A DNA stretch of 64,000 nt from DATLED01 sp963750255 (GTDB lineage: Bacteria; Actinomycetota; Acidimicrobiia; Acidimicrobiales; CADCTF01), in assembly GCA_963750255.1 (NCBI GenBank), contig CAVVPZ010000004.1, positions 62,001-126,000 on the forward strand, written 5' to 3'. A model generated the notes under the pieces. That model saw nothing but the letters and a program-made list of their open reading frames with translations. It did no database searches and was not told the DNA's origin. The position numbers and the translations under genes are program-made. This document shows, one piece after another, positions 1-8,666 of the stretch (position 1 is its first letter; every line of letters starts with the position of its first letter).

Positions 1-124
1 GACCGGGGCAGAGAAGCAGGCCGCCATGCAAGCGGTGTACGACGGCGATGACGTGCCGGCGGCGCGGGTCGAGGCTGACCACATCGTGTGGCTCGTCGAT
101 CGCGACGCCGCTCCTCGGGGCTGA
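1..124 (+). CDS. 3' end of an unidentified protein (partial)
   Basis: An open frame enters from the left edge and stops at TGA 122-124, giving a 40-residue C-terminal tail that ends HIVWLVDRDAAPRG. Third codon positions are G/C-rich like the neighbouring genes, and the stop lies 3 bp before the GTG of the next gene, as expected for a co-directional pair. The fragment is too short to assign to a family. Confidence 0.45.
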   Translation, partial: TGAEKQAAMQAVYDGDDVPAARVEADHIVWLVDRDAAPRG

Positions 125-127
125 GGA

Positions 128-472
128 GTGGCCGGTTCTCGGCGAGTGCGGGCCGCTCGGCGCCGGAAGCGGCGGATGGAGCGGGTTGAACACGACCTGA
201 CACCCGAGCAGTGGACGGCACTCAAAGACGCGTGGGGCGGCTGCGCATATTGCGGAGCCGCCGGGCCGGGCCTCCAACGCGATTGCGTCCTGGCCCTTTC
301 ACGCGGTGGCCGCTACACGCTGGACAACATCGTCCCGGCCTGCCGCTCGTGCAACACCAGCAAGTGCAACGACGAGGTCACCGGCTGGATGCGACGCAAG
401 CGCCTCGATGAGCGGGCCTTTCTGCTCCGACACCTCGAGGTCCGCGCCGCGCTCGCCGCTCCACCGGAGTAG
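128..472 (+). CDS. HNH endonuclease-domain protein
   Basis: A 114-residue protein with the HNH/McrA-type fold pattern: a basic N-terminus (residues 4-18), then C39-x2-C42 and C72-x2-C75, which should hold a structural zinc, followed by N76. The family normally reads D-H at the start of the active-site strand. Here the equivalent position is D52-C53, so the general-base histidine appears to be replaced by cysteine. HNH proteins of this size are typically nicking or homing-type nucleases or restriction-associated, but no methylase or mobile element is adjacent. GTG 128 is chosen because it sits just after the upstream stop. The family call is firm; whether it cleaves DNA is doubtful because of the missing His. 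Confidence 0.8.
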   Translation: MAGSRRVRAARRRKRRMERVEHDLTPEQWTALKDAWGGCAYCGAAGPGLQRDCVLALSRGGRYTLDNIVPACRSCNTSKCNDEVTGWMRRKRLDERAFLLRHLEVRAALAAPPE

Positions 473-922
473 CTACGGGCGCTCGATCCGGCGGAAGCCG
501 GCCGCCGGCGTCCAGCTCTCGACCACGAGCATGGTCGCCTCGGCGTCGAGTCCGGTCACGACGACTTCGGTCAGGTCGATGACGAAGGCGTCTCCGTCGG
601 GGCCGGCGACTCCGGCGGGCACGGCGACGCCGGCGACCTTGGCCTCACCGGGCCACGCCTTCTCGTTGCCCTCCTCAGGGTGGAACGTGGGGCCGTGGAG
701 AGCGAGCCGCGGGTCGCGACGGAGATCAGCCCCCTTCCGGGCGCCGCTCATCGAGCCGAGGCGCAACTCGCCGTCGCTGAAGTCGCACTCGATGCCTGAG
801 ATCCGCGGAGCACCATCGGCCCGGATCGTGGCCATCGTCTTGTGGCGTCCCGCCTCGAAGAGCGAGCGAACCCGGGCCGCGAACGCCGGCTCCGCCTTTT
901 CGAAGTCCCCCCAACTGGCCAT
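473..922 (-). CDS. Pyridoxamine 5'-phosphate oxidase (PPOX/FMN split-barrel) family protein
   Basis: A 149-residue protein beginning MASWGDFEK, with the split-barrel pattern of the PPOX family (TMATIRADGAPRISGIE, then a beta strand with SMSGARKGADLRRDPR that would contact the cofactor phosphate). Members bind FMN or F420 and act as small oxidoreductases or cofactor-binding proteins. F420 use is plausible because fbiC lies 2.3 kb away, but the sequence alone does not decide. The ATG at 922 is preceded by a -10-like TACGCT (complement of 932-937) with a 9-bp gap, so the message may be leaderless. Its stop is immediately beside the HNH stop, so the two genes converge. Confidence 0.75.
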   Translation of the reverse strand: MASWGDFEKAEPAFAARVRSLFEAGRHKTMATIRADGAPRISGIECDFSDGELRLGSMSGARKGADLRRDPRLALHGPTFHPEEGNEKAWPGEAKVAGVAVPAGVAGPDGDAFVIDLTEVVVTGLDAEATMLVVESWTPAAGFRRIERP

Positions 923-957
923 CCGACGCGCAGCGTACCGCGACGGCCGCCGACGGA

Positions 958-1878
958 TCAGTCCCCCGGCACCATCGTCGGGTCCGGACCGGCGACGACG
1001 AGGACGGCGGCCGACGGCGACCGCAACGACCCGACGACGCCGACGATGGTGATGCCGCCGCCGACCACGTGAAGCCACGTGATCGGCTGGCCGAGGAACA
1101 CGAAGGCGAGGCCGCCGGCGAGGAAGGGCATGGCCAACTGCATGACGGGCGGCACGTTGGCCGCGACCTGACGGAGCGGCCACGTCGTCACGAAATGTCC
1201 AAGGGCCCCGGGGATCACAGCGATGAACAACGCCCGCCCGAGGTCGGGAGCCGTGATGGACGTGACGGGCTCGCCGGCGACCAAGTCGAACAAGCCGACG
1301 AGCACCCCGGCGGCGACGACGACGCCGAACAGGAACGGCACGGTGTCGATGTGGTCTCGCGCCTGCTTCGACCACACGAAGTAGACGGCGAAGAAGGCGA
1401 CGTTGAGCGCGGCCAACGCCATGCCTACTGGCGAACCCGTCGGGCCGCCGGCTCCGGCGAGCACGACCACCGCGGCGCCGGCGACGGCCACCAGCGACCA
1501 CGCCCGAAAGCGACGCCCGGGCCGCTCGCCGAGGAGGGCGGCGGCGAGGAACCCGACGAAGACAGGCTGCAGGACCTGCATCAGGGTGACGTCGACGACC
1601 GAGGTTCGCCGGATGGCGACCATGAAGAACAGTTGGTGGATGCCGAAAGCGACACCGCATCGGCCCGCCCACCGCCAACCGACGCCGTCAGGTCGAACAC
1701 CGGACCTGCGGATCTGGACCAGCGAGAGCGTGCCCATGACGGCGGCGCCGATCCACAACCGCCAGAAGGAGAGGACCGGTCCGCTCGTCGTGGCGCTGGC
1801 GACCACCACCGGCCCCGTGCTGAAGAGCACCACGCCGAGTGCGATGAGCAACAGCGGGCGCCGGACGGTGACGACCAA
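958..1878 (-). CDS. EamA/DMT-family exporter
   Basis: A 306-residue integral membrane protein of the drug/metabolite transporter superfamily. It shows about ten hydrophobic helices in two EamA repeats; the second begins around residue 150 (GMALAALNVAFFAVYFVWSK). The typical ITWLHVVGGGITIVGV helix lies near the C-terminus. Such proteins export amino acids, purines or other metabolites in the cytoplasmic membrane. It lies 2 bp downstream of the SDR gene on the same strand, so the two are probably co-transcribed. The substrate cannot be told. Confidence 0.8.
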   Translation of the reverse strand: MVVTVRRPLLLIALGVVLFSTGPVVVASATTSGPVLSFWRLWIGAAVMGTLSLVQIRRSGVRPDGVGWRWAGRCGVAFGIHQLFFMVAIRRTSVVDVTLMQVLQPVFVGFLAAALLGERPGRRFRAWSLVAVAGAAVVVLAGAGGPTGSPVGMALAALNVAFFAVYFVWSKQARDHIDTVPFLFGVVVAAGVLVGLFDLVAGEPVTSITAPDLGRALFIAVIPGALGHFVTTWPLRQVAANVPPVMQLAMPFLAGGLAFVFLGQPITWLHVVGGGITIVGVVGSLRSPSAAVLVVAGPDPTMVPGD

Positions 1879-1880
1879 GA

Positions 1881-2678
1881 TCAGGTGTTCTGCACGAGCA
1901 GGCCGCCGTCCACGGGGATCACCGCTCCGGTGATGAACGACGCCGAGGGCAGGACCAAGGAGAGGGTGACGTGTGCGACTTCCTCGGGTTCGCCATAGCG
2001 TCGCATCGGCACTCGGCGGCGAGCGAACTTGGTCTTGGCCTCGTCGGGGATGGCCGCCGTCATGCCCGTGTTGATCGGACCGGGACAGACGGCGTTGACG
2101 GTGATGCCCTCGCGGCCGAGTTCGACGGCGAGGCCGCGGGTGAGACCGACGACGCCGTGCTTCGCCACGACGTAGGGACTGTTGGAGGCGGTCGCTCCCA
2201 GCCCTTCAGTCGACGCGATGTTGACGATCCGACCGTCGCCGGCGGCCCGCAGATGTCCGAGTGCAGCCCGGATCACGTTGAGCTCACCGGTCAGGTTCAC
2301 GGCCAGGTTCCGAGCCCACGCCTCGGGGTAGCGATCGTCGTCGCCGATCGCCGCGAGTTGGCTGATCCCGGCATTGTTGACGACAATCCGCAACGACCCG
2401 AATCGGTCGGCGATGTCGTCGACGACGGCACGCACAGCGTCGGCATCGGCAACGTCGAGTTCCCACGCAGCCGCCGTGCCTCCCGCCGCGGTGATCGCCT
2501 CGGCGACGGCGCGGGCGGAGGCACCGTCGCGGTCGACCACGGCCACCGCCGCGCCTTCGTCAGCGAGGAGGTAGGCGGTGGCCCTTCCCATACCCGAGCC
2601 CGCCCCGGTGACGAGCGCCACGTGACCGTCAATGGAACGGCTGAGGGTGCTGAGCCGGCGGTCGGGGTCGATGGGCAT
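1881..2678 (-). CDS. Short-chain dehydrogenase/reductase (SDR)
   Basis: A 265-residue classical SDR: the Rossmann glycine motif TGAGSGMG, the NNAG stabilising motif, catalytic Ser in ASTEG, and YVVAK carrying the Tyr and Lys. The C-terminus ends with the usual PVDGG. It should oxidise an alcohol or reduce a ketone with NAD(P)H; the Asp after the second beta strand (VVDRD) favours NAD(H). The ATG at 2678 follows a TAACCT -10 box (complement of 2685-2690) by 6 bp, predicting a leaderless mRNA. It is divergent from the HxlR regulator and heads an operon with the EamA exporter, so HxlR could control both sides of this intergenic region. Confidence 0.88.
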   Translation of the reverse strand: MPIDPDRRLSTLSRSIDGHVALVTGAGSGMGRATAYLLADEGAAVAVVDRDGASARAVAEAITAAGGTAAAWELDVADADAVRAVVDDIADRFGSLRIVVNNAGISQLAAIGDDDRYPEAWARNLAVNLTGELNVIRAALGHLRAAGDGRIVNIASTEGLGATASNSPYVVAKHGVVGLTRGLAVELGREGITVNAVCPGPINTGMTAAIPDEAKTKFARRRVPMRRYGEPEEVAHVTLSLVLPSASFITGAVIPVDGGLLVQNT

Positions 2679-2730
2679 CGGCGAAGGTTAGGTCGTCTGT
2701 CCAGGCACCGAACTCGCGGGCCAGGACACC

Positions 2731-2759
2731 GTTGCATTTTGCAACTCTCCTGCTAGGGT
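2731..2759 (+). promoter_or_regulatory. Promoter with overlapping palindromic operator for hxlR-fbiC
   Basis: GTTGCATTTTGCAAC (2731-2745) is a perfect dyad: GTTGCA, a 3-bp spacer, TGCAAC. It contains a -35-like TTGCAT (2732-2737), followed after 16 bp by a -10 box TAGGGT (2754-2759), only 9 bp before the ATG at 2769. HxlR-type regulators bind short dyads near their own promoters, so autoregulation by the downstream gene is likely but inferred. Confidence 0.6.
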
Positions 2760-2768
2760 GCCCCGCCG

Positions 2769-3233
2769 ATGGTGCAACCCCAGCCCGCGTGCTCGATCGC
2801 CCGGACCCTCGAGGTCATCGGCGATCGGTGGACGCTCCTCATCCTCCGCGACGCCTTTCGGGGCGTTCGTCGGTTCGAGGAGATGCAGCGCGACCTGGGC
2901 ATCGCCCGCAACATCCTCACCGACCGGCTCCAGAAACTCGTCGACCACGGCGTGTTGTCGAAGGCGCCGTATCAGGACCGACCGGTCCGCTACGAGTACC
3001 GACTGAGCCCCAAAGGCCGCGACCTGTCCCCCGCCCTCGTGGCGTTGATGCATTGGGGCGACCGCTGGCTGGCCGAAGACGGGCAACCGCCCATCGTGTT
3101 GGCGCACAAGGCATGCGGCGAGCCCGTCGACCAGACCTTCGTGTGCTGGACCTGCGACGAGACGGTCACCCCGTCCGGGTTGCAGGGCCGTCCGACCGCA
3201 ATGTCCCACCGACCCCGGGAGACCGCATCGTGA
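2769..3233 (+). CDS. HxlR/MarR-like winged-helix transcriptional regulator
   Basis: A 154-residue HxlR-family regulator. The N-terminus has the hallmark C8-SIARTLEVIGDRWTLLILRD segment; the DNA-recognition region is FEEMQRDLGIARNILTDRLQKL, with the wing at YQDRPVRYEYRLSPKG. Cys8 sits where thiol- or quinone-sensing members have their redox Cys. A C-terminal extension holds C117, C126 and C129 (VCWTCDE), which could bind metal or respond to redox stress. The ATG lies 9 bp after the -10 box, so the mRNA is probably leaderless. Its TGA overlaps the GTG of fbiC by 4 bp, giving tight translational coupling of a redox-type regulator with F420 synthesis. Confidence 0.85.
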   Translation: MVQPQPACSIARTLEVIGDRWTLLILRDAFRGVRRFEEMQRDLGIARNILTDRLQKLVDHGVLSKAPYQDRPVRYEYRLSPKGRDLSPALVALMHWGDRWLAEDGQPPIVLAHKACGEPVDQTFVCWTCDETVTPSGLQGRPTAMSHRPRETAS

Positions 3234-5519
3234 GCCTCGACCACACCGATCGCGAGGCGCTGCTGCACGCCCCCCTCGACGATCTCCTCCGCGCTGCGGC
3301 CGCTCGCCGAAAGGCCACCACCGGCACCCGGATCACGTACTCGCCCAAGGTGTTCATCCCCTTGACCCACCTCTGTCGGGACAAGTGCGGCTACTGCACC
3401 TTCGCCCAGCCGCCGGCCCGGGTCCAGGCGCCGTACCTGTCGCCTGAGGACGTGCTGGCCATCGCCGGCGCCGGCGCCGACGCCGGGTGCGCAGAAGCGC
3501 TCTTCACATTGGGCGAGCGCCCCGAGGAGCGATTCCCTGTGGCCGCCCAGTGGCTGGCCGACCGCGGGTACGACTCGACCGTCAGCTATCTGGTGGCGAT
3601 GGCCAAGCTCGTGGTCGACGAGACCGGCCTCCTCCCCCACGGCAACGCCGGCGCGCTCCATCCCGACGAGTTGGCCCGGCTCCGTCCGGTGACGGCGAGC
3701 CAGGGGATGATGGTCGAGAGCCTCAACCCCGACCTTCCCGCTCATCTCGGCTCGCCCGACAAGACCCCGGAGCGCCGGCTGGCGACCCTCGAGGCGGCCG
3801 GAGTCGCCGCCATCCCCTTCACCACCGGCATCCTCTGTGGAATCGGCGAGAGCCGTGGCGATCGCATCGATGCACTCGAGGCCATCGCCGCCAGCCACGC
3901 CCGGCACGGCCACATCCAAGAAGTCATCGTCCAGAACTTCTTGCCCAAGCCGGGCACCTCGATGCACCAGGCACCGCCGTGTCCCGAGGACGAGTACCTC
4001 TGGTCGGTGGCCGTGGCACGACTACTGCTGCCCGCCGAGATCCACCTCCAGGCCCCGCCCAACCTCAGCGACGACTTCGGTCGCCTCCTTGACGCCGGCA
4101 TCGACGATTGGGGCGGCGTGTCGCCGGTGACGCCCGACCACGTCAACCCCGAGCGGCCTTGGCCGGCGCTCGATCGCCTGCGGGTGGCCACCGAAGCCCG
4201 TGGCTTCAGCCTGGCTCCGCGGCTCACCATCTACCCCGAGTTCGCCCGCGACCCCGATCGCTGGCTCGACCCGGCCATGCGCTTCCCGGTCATGGACCAC
4301 AGCGACGCCGAGGCGCTGGCCCGCGAGCCGGGTGAGGCGTGGTATTCGGGCGTCGAGGAGGAGCCTCCGGTTCTCCTTCCCGCCCCCACTGGCTCCGGTC
4401 GCCGCTCCGGCGCAGTCGGCGAGGTGCTGACCGGCGTTCTCGCCGGTCAGCGTCCGGGAATCGACGAGATCGTGACGCTGTTCTCGGCCCGTGGCCCAGA
4501 GGTCACGGCCGTGGCCGAAGTGGCCGACGAGCTCCGCCGCCGCATCGCGGGCGAGACGGTCACGTTCGTCCGCAACCGCAACATCAACTACACCAACGTC
4601 TGCACGTTCAAGTGCAAGTTCTGCGCCTTCTCCAAAGGACCGTTGTCACTCAACCTCCGGGGTACGCCCTACCTGCTCGAGGTGGACGAGATCACTCGAC
4701 GTGTGGCCGAGGCCGAAGCGCTGGGGGCCACCGAGGTGTGCCTGCAGGGCGGCATCCATCCGAGCTTCGACGGCGATTACTACATCGACGTGATCAAGGC
4801 CGTCCGAGAGGCGAGCCAGACGATCCACATCCACGGATTCACCGCCCTCGAGGTCACCGAGGGCGCCAAGCGTCTCGGCGAGCCGTTGGCCAGCTACCTG
4901 CGCCGCCTCATGGACGCAGGCTTGAAGACGTTGCCGGGCACGGCGGCCGAGATCCTCGACGACGAGATCCGCGCCATCTTGTGCCCCGACAAGGTCAACA
5001 CCGAGGAGTGGCTCGACGCTCACCGCACGGCCCACTCCGTCGGCCTTCGGTCGAACATCACGATCATGTTCGGGGCCGTCGAGGCGCCGGTCCACTGGGC
5101 CCGACACCTCATCCGCACCCGCGCCCTCCAAGAGGAGACGGGAGGCTTCACCGAGTTCGTCCCGCTGCCCTTCGTGCACATGGCCTCGCCCATCTATCTC
5201 CAGAAGAAGAGCCGCCGCGGACCGACCTTCCGCGAGACCTTGCTCATGCACGCGGTAGGGCGCATCGCCTACGGCGATCTCGTCCCCAACGTGCAGGTGT
5301 CGTGGGTGAAGATCGGCGCCGCAGGGAGCCCGCCAGATCCTGCAGGCCGGCGCCAACGACCTGGGCGGCACCCTGATGGACGAAAACATCTCGCGGGCCG
5401 CCGGCGCGAGCCACGGCCAGTTGATGGAGGAAGACGGTTTCCGTGCCGTGGCCGAGCCTCTCGGTCGTCCCCTCGAACAGCGCACCACGCTCTACGGCCG
5501 GGTGGCCGCCTCGGCCTGA
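3230..5519 (+). CDS. fbiC: 7,8-didemethyl-8-hydroxy-5-deazariboflavin (F0) synthase, CofG-CofH fusion (frameshifted near 5328)
   Basis: A fused radical-SAM enzyme of about 762 residues that makes the F0 chromophore of coenzyme F420 from tyrosine and 5-amino-6-ribitylaminouracil. The CofG half has the cluster motif C49-x3-C53-x2-C56 (LCRDKCGYC). The CofH half has C458-x3-C462-x2-C465 (VCTFKCKFC). GTG 3230 is chosen because it overlaps the stop of hxlR (GTGA) and matches the family N-terminus. After VSWVKIGAAG the frame jumps: residues matching the normal C-terminus (ILQAGANDLGG ... RTTLYG) continue in another frame to TGA 5517-5519. One extra base near 5326-5332 explains this, probably a sequence error. 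The stop lies 1 bp from the convergent neighbour. Confidence 0.93.
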
Positions 5520-5520
5520 G

Positions 5521-6324
5521 TCAACGGAGTGGGTCCACCTGCCAGCCGCCTTCGTCCCTCGGGCGGAGTTCGGCCGGCTGACCCACCACCTGCCACCGCC
5601 CCTCCCCCGCCGGCACCCACGACGCCACCTGCACTCGAAGGGCGCCGTCGGGTCGTAGCCCTTCGACTTCGAGCACGAAATGGTCGCTCGGCTCGCTGAG
5701 GCCGGGCCCCCACACCCGCGACAGCCAGTCGAGGGGAAGCGTGGCCGTGACGACGAGGGCGTCGCGACGACCGGGTTCGCGCTCGGCGAGGATCGTCGCC
5801 GGCGAACCGGTGGCGGCCGGCTCACACGCAGGCCGGGTGACGACAGGATCGGGAAGGCGCTGAGCCAGGCGGGTCAGCGCGGGCCGGGCCCGTGCGACGA
5901 GGGCGGCGCCGAGACGGAGTCCGTGCGTGTTTCGAAACTCGGGGTCGGACCACCGGCTGGCTGCGCTGGCCATTGCTTCGATGGCCAGCCGATCGAGAAA
6001 CGGCGCCGGGAGCGAGAACAGCGCCACCAGGTCGTGGCGGCGATCGCCGACTCCGACTCGCAAGCGGCCATCTCCGGCGGTGACCTCGAGACCCAGTGAC
6101 GGCTCGCCCGGACGGCGGCCGAGCGTCACCACCTCGGGCTCGCCCGCCCGCTGGCGCCACGCAGCCCGAAGCGCGAGACAGGGCGGTCGCTCGCCCCCGA
6201 GCGCCGCGAGCGCGTCTTCGGCGTCGGCGTCGTCTCCGTGGTCGACGGCGACGAGCGCGCCCTCCTCCCAGCGGAGTAGGTGTCGGGCTCCGCCGCAGTC
6301 GATCTCGGTCTCCACCGGCGGCAT
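5521..6324 (-). CDS. Conserved hypothetical protein (267 aa)
   Basis: A soluble 267-residue protein with no motif I recognise. It looks like alternating beta-rich and helical segments: an N-terminal strand-rich part (residues 1-100), a helical centre around DRLAIEAMASAASRW, then strand-rich again to the C-terminal DEGGWQVDPLR. No signal peptide or membrane helix is seen. It is the third gene of an apparent operon with the 305-aa and zinc-ribbon genes upstream (22-bp gap). The function is unknown; co-occurrence with its two partners is the best clue. Confidence 0.65.
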   Translation of the reverse strand: MPPVETEIDCGGARHLLRWEEGALVAVDHGDDADAEDALAALGGERPPCLALRAAWRQRAGEPEVVTLGRRPGEPSLGLEVTAGDGRLRVGVGDRRHDLVALFSLPAPFLDRLAIEAMASAASRWSDPEFRNTHGLRLGAALVARARPALTRLAQRLPDPVVTRPACEPAATGSPATILAEREPGRRDALVVTATLPLDWLSRVWGPGLSEPSDHFVLEVEGLRPDGALRVQVASWVPAGEGRWQVVGQPAELRPRDEGGWQVDPLR

Positions 6325-6346
6325 GTGGGTCCACCACGGGCACGCG

Positions 6347-7264
6347 TCACCACGACACCCGGCCCTCGACCCGACTCCCGCGATGCGTCACCCGGAGGTC
6401 CAAGCTCCGGACGTCGTCACCAAGGGTGGGCGTCAGCTCGAACAACAGCGTGCGGCGGTGTCCGCGCACGACCGGGCCGCCGAGGTGGAGATGGCCCTCC
6501 GGGTCACGTCCGCGGATGTGCCACAGGGCGGCGTCGGTTCCCGGTGACTCGCCGAGCGGCCGTAGCCCGACCTCGACCTCGACGCCGCCGGGGCGGCGCC
6601 TCACCTCCCGCACCGTCACGGTCCAACCCCCCAACGCACCGAGGTCGGTGCGCACGACCGCAACGTCCGCGGGCGAGGCTGCGACGACCTCGGACGGGCT
6701 CGTCGTCGACGCCAGATATGCCGTCCATTCGGGGCGGGCGGGGGCCGTGGCCTCGCTCGTGGGCTCGGTCAGGCCGGCCTCGCGAAGGCTGGCGTCGAGC
6801 TCGTCGAGCAAGTCGAGCCCGCCACGGAGGCCGACGGCGTCAAACGCTCGTGCCGGTCCGCCGACGATGCGGAGCAGCTCGGCCGCCGCACGTGGCCGCT
6901 GTGCGGATGGGAAGCCGGCCAGAAGGCCGAGATGCCGCTCGATGTCGGCCTCGAGCCACACCGCCCCGGCGTCGGGAGCGACGGAGGCGTCGCCCGCCCT
7001 TGCCGCCGGCTGGTCGACGTTCCACCGGGCTGCGGTCAGGACCAACACCGGCAGTTGGCCCCGGACGGCCAGGACATCGTCGAACTCCGCCACCAGGGCC
7101 TCACCGACGGCTCGGGGGAGCACGCCGACCTCGGCTAGCGCGTCGATCGTGGCTCCGAAGACCCGTCGTCCCTCCCACGCCTCGACGTGGCCGCGGCGGA
7201 CCGAACGAAGGACGTCTTCGAGCAACAACCAGAGATGGGCTTCGGCCCGACGGTCGGCGGGCAC
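6347..7264 (-). CDS. Conserved hypothetical protein (305 aa)
   Basis: A 305-residue soluble protein, not recognised. The N-terminal half is helical (LLLEDVLRSVRRGHVEAWEG, ALAEVGVLPRAVGEALVAEF), and the C-terminal half is strand-rich with basic clusters (TVTVREVRRRPGGVEVEVGL). The GTG at 7264 starts 3 bp after the stop of the zinc-ribbon gene, so translation is likely coupled. A middle gene in a three-gene unit that also holds a CxxC zinc ribbon suggests a small complex, but that is only inference. Confidence 0.65.
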   Translation of the reverse strand: MPADRRAEAHLWLLLEDVLRSVRRGHVEAWEGRRVFGATIDALAEVGVLPRAVGEALVAEFDDVLAVRGQLPVLVLTAARWNVDQPAARAGDASVAPDAGAVWLEADIERHLGLLAGFPSAQRPRAAAELLRIVGGPARAFDAVGLRGGLDLLDELDASLREAGLTEPTSEATAPARPEWTAYLASTTSPSEVVAASPADVAVVRTDLGALGGWTVTVREVRRRPGGVEVEVGLRPLGESPGTDAALWHIRGRDPEGHLHLGGPVVRGHRRTLLFELTPTLGDDVRSLDLRVTHRGSRVEGRVSW

Positions 7265-7267
7265 CCC

Positions 7268-7504
7268 TCAGAACTCCCAATACTCCTCGGGGAGCTTGCC
7301 TTCGATCGAGCGAATGTTGGATCGGACGCAGGCCACACACTGGTACTCCACCCGCTTGCGTTCGGTCACGAGCGACCACCCCTCGGGGATGCCGCCGGCC
7401 GGTGCTTCGACCGAGGTACCGCAATACGAGCAGGTGCGGAGCACAGGGTCGTCGGGCACCGTGGCAGCGTAGGGCCGACGCAGCTGGAAGTCTGTGTGTG
7501 TCAT
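7268..7504 (-). CDS. Small zinc-ribbon protein
   Basis: A 78-residue protein from ATG 7504 with two CxxC pairs (CSYCGTS and QCVACVRS) about 35 residues apart, the pattern of a treble-clef or ribbon zinc site. The C-terminus is acidic and aromatic (LPEEYWEF). It is the first gene of the three-gene hypothetical operon. Its start codon overlaps that of the divergent LOG gene (the shared CATG at 7502-7505), leaving no room between the coding regions. One of the two true starts may therefore be elsewhere; an upstream start at 7528 is possible. Confidence 0.6.
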   Translation of the reverse strand: MTHTDFQLRRPYAATVPDDPVLRTCSYCGTSVEAPAGGIPEGWSLVTERKRVEYQCVACVRSNIRSIEGKLPEEYWEF

Positions 7505-8666
7505 GGCTCCCACCCGACGCTCCCGCACCGCCCTTCCACCCGAGATCGCGCCGCACGTCGACGCGTTCCTCGACGCGCTCGGTGTGGTCGAGAACCGCGA
7601 TCAGTTCATCTCACTCCTCGGCACCGTGGCGGCGATGGCGTCGGACGATGCCGATCGCCTCGATCTCAAGATCACCTCGACGGCGTTGGCCGAGATGCGC
7701 GAGGCGTATCGGGTCTTCGCTCCGTATCGATCGGTTCCGAAGGTGACGATCTTCGGGTCGGCGCGCACCCATACCGACGACCCGCTCTACGCGCAGACGA
7801 AGTCCGTCGCCGCCTCGCTCGTCGAACGTGGGTGGATGGTCATCACCGGCGGCGGCCCCGGCATCATGGCCGCAGGACTCGAGGGCGCCGGCCGCGAGAT
7901 GTCCTTCGGCATCAACATCCGCCTCCCCTTCGAACAGGGCGCCAACGAGTTCATCCACGCCGATCCCAAGCTCGTCGAGATGAAGTACTTCTTCACCCGC
8001 AAACTGATGTTGATGAAGGAGTCCGACGGCTTCGTCGTCCTTCCCGGCGGCTTCGGCACGCTGGACGAAACCTTCGAGTTGCTCACGCTCATCCAGACCG
8101 GCAAGGCCGAACCCAGCCCGGTGGTGTTGCTCGAGGTCGACGGCGGCACCTACTGGCACCAGTGGGAGGATTTCGTGCGGCGAGAGGTCGGGAGCCGGGG
8201 CCTCATCAGTGACGAGGACTGCATCCTCTATCGCATCACCGACGACGCCGACGTTGCGGTGAACGAGATCACCGGCTTCTACCGCAACTACCACTCCCGG
8301 CGTTTCGTCGGCGACCTCCTCGTGCTCCGGCTTCGGGCCGAGCCGACCGATGCCGAGGTCGCCGCCCTCAACGACGAGTTCGCCGACATCGTCACTCGGG
8401 GAGGCATCGACAAAACCGCCCCGCTGGCCCCGGAGATCTCGAGCGATGACCACCTGGGGATGGCCCGGCTCGCGTTCCGATTCGACCGCTTCCATCACGG
8501 CCGGCTCCGGTCGCTCATCGACGCCGTCAACGACTTTGCGTCCGCGCCACCGGAGCCCACCGGACCGGTCGACCGCGACGTGGTCGCCGGCGGCCGGCCG
8601 ATGGAGCCCGACGTGCGCGCTCGCGACGACGAAGACGATCGGGAAGAACCCGACGCCTACGCCTGA
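7503..8666 (+). CDS. LOG-family protein (TIGR00730-like nucleotide-binding Rossmann protein)
   Basis: A 387-residue protein containing the LOG/lysine-decarboxylase-like core: GGGPGIM near residue 118 and PGGFGTLDE near residue 181, the nucleotide-binding signature of cytokinin riboside 5'-monophosphate phosphoribohydrolases. Members cleave AMP-type nucleotides. It is longer than the ~190-residue plant-type LOG, with about 80 extra residues in front and a C-terminal helical and acidic tail, as in the large bacterial class. The true substrate is unknown. ATG 7503 is chosen because the GTG at 7494 adds only three residues. The 3' end overlaps the convergent oxygenase by 10 bp. Confidence 0.87.
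   Translation: MAPTRRSRTALPPEIAPHVDAFLDALGVVENRDQFISLLGTVAAMASDDADRLDLKITSTALAEMREAYRVFAPYRSVPKVTIFGSARTHTDDPLYAQTKSVAASLVERGWMVITGGGPGIMAAGLEGAGREMSFGINIRLPFEQGANEFIHADPKLVEMKYFFTRKLMLMKESDGFVVLPGGFGTLDETFELLTLIQTGKAEPSPVVLLEVDGGTYWHQWEDFVRREVGSRGLISDEDCILYRITDDADVAVNEITGFYRNYHSRRFVGDLLVLRLRAEPTDAEVAALNDEFADIVTRGGIDKTAPLAPEISSDDHLGMARLAFRFDRFHHGRLRSLIDAVNDFASAPPEPTGPVDRDVVAGGRPMEPDVRARDDEDDREEPDAYA

Noticed and set aside
128..472. Restriction-modification system
   Set aside because: An HNH protein is present but there is no methylase or specificity subunit nearby.
473..1678. Long minus-strand frame extending the PPOX gene upstream
   Set aside because: The extra part is Arg-rich low-quality sequence lying inside the EamA gene in another frame.
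5320..5340. Programmed frameshift in fbiC
   Set aside because: No slippery heptamer or clear downstream pseudoknot, and many unrelated genes show similar breaks; an error is simpler.
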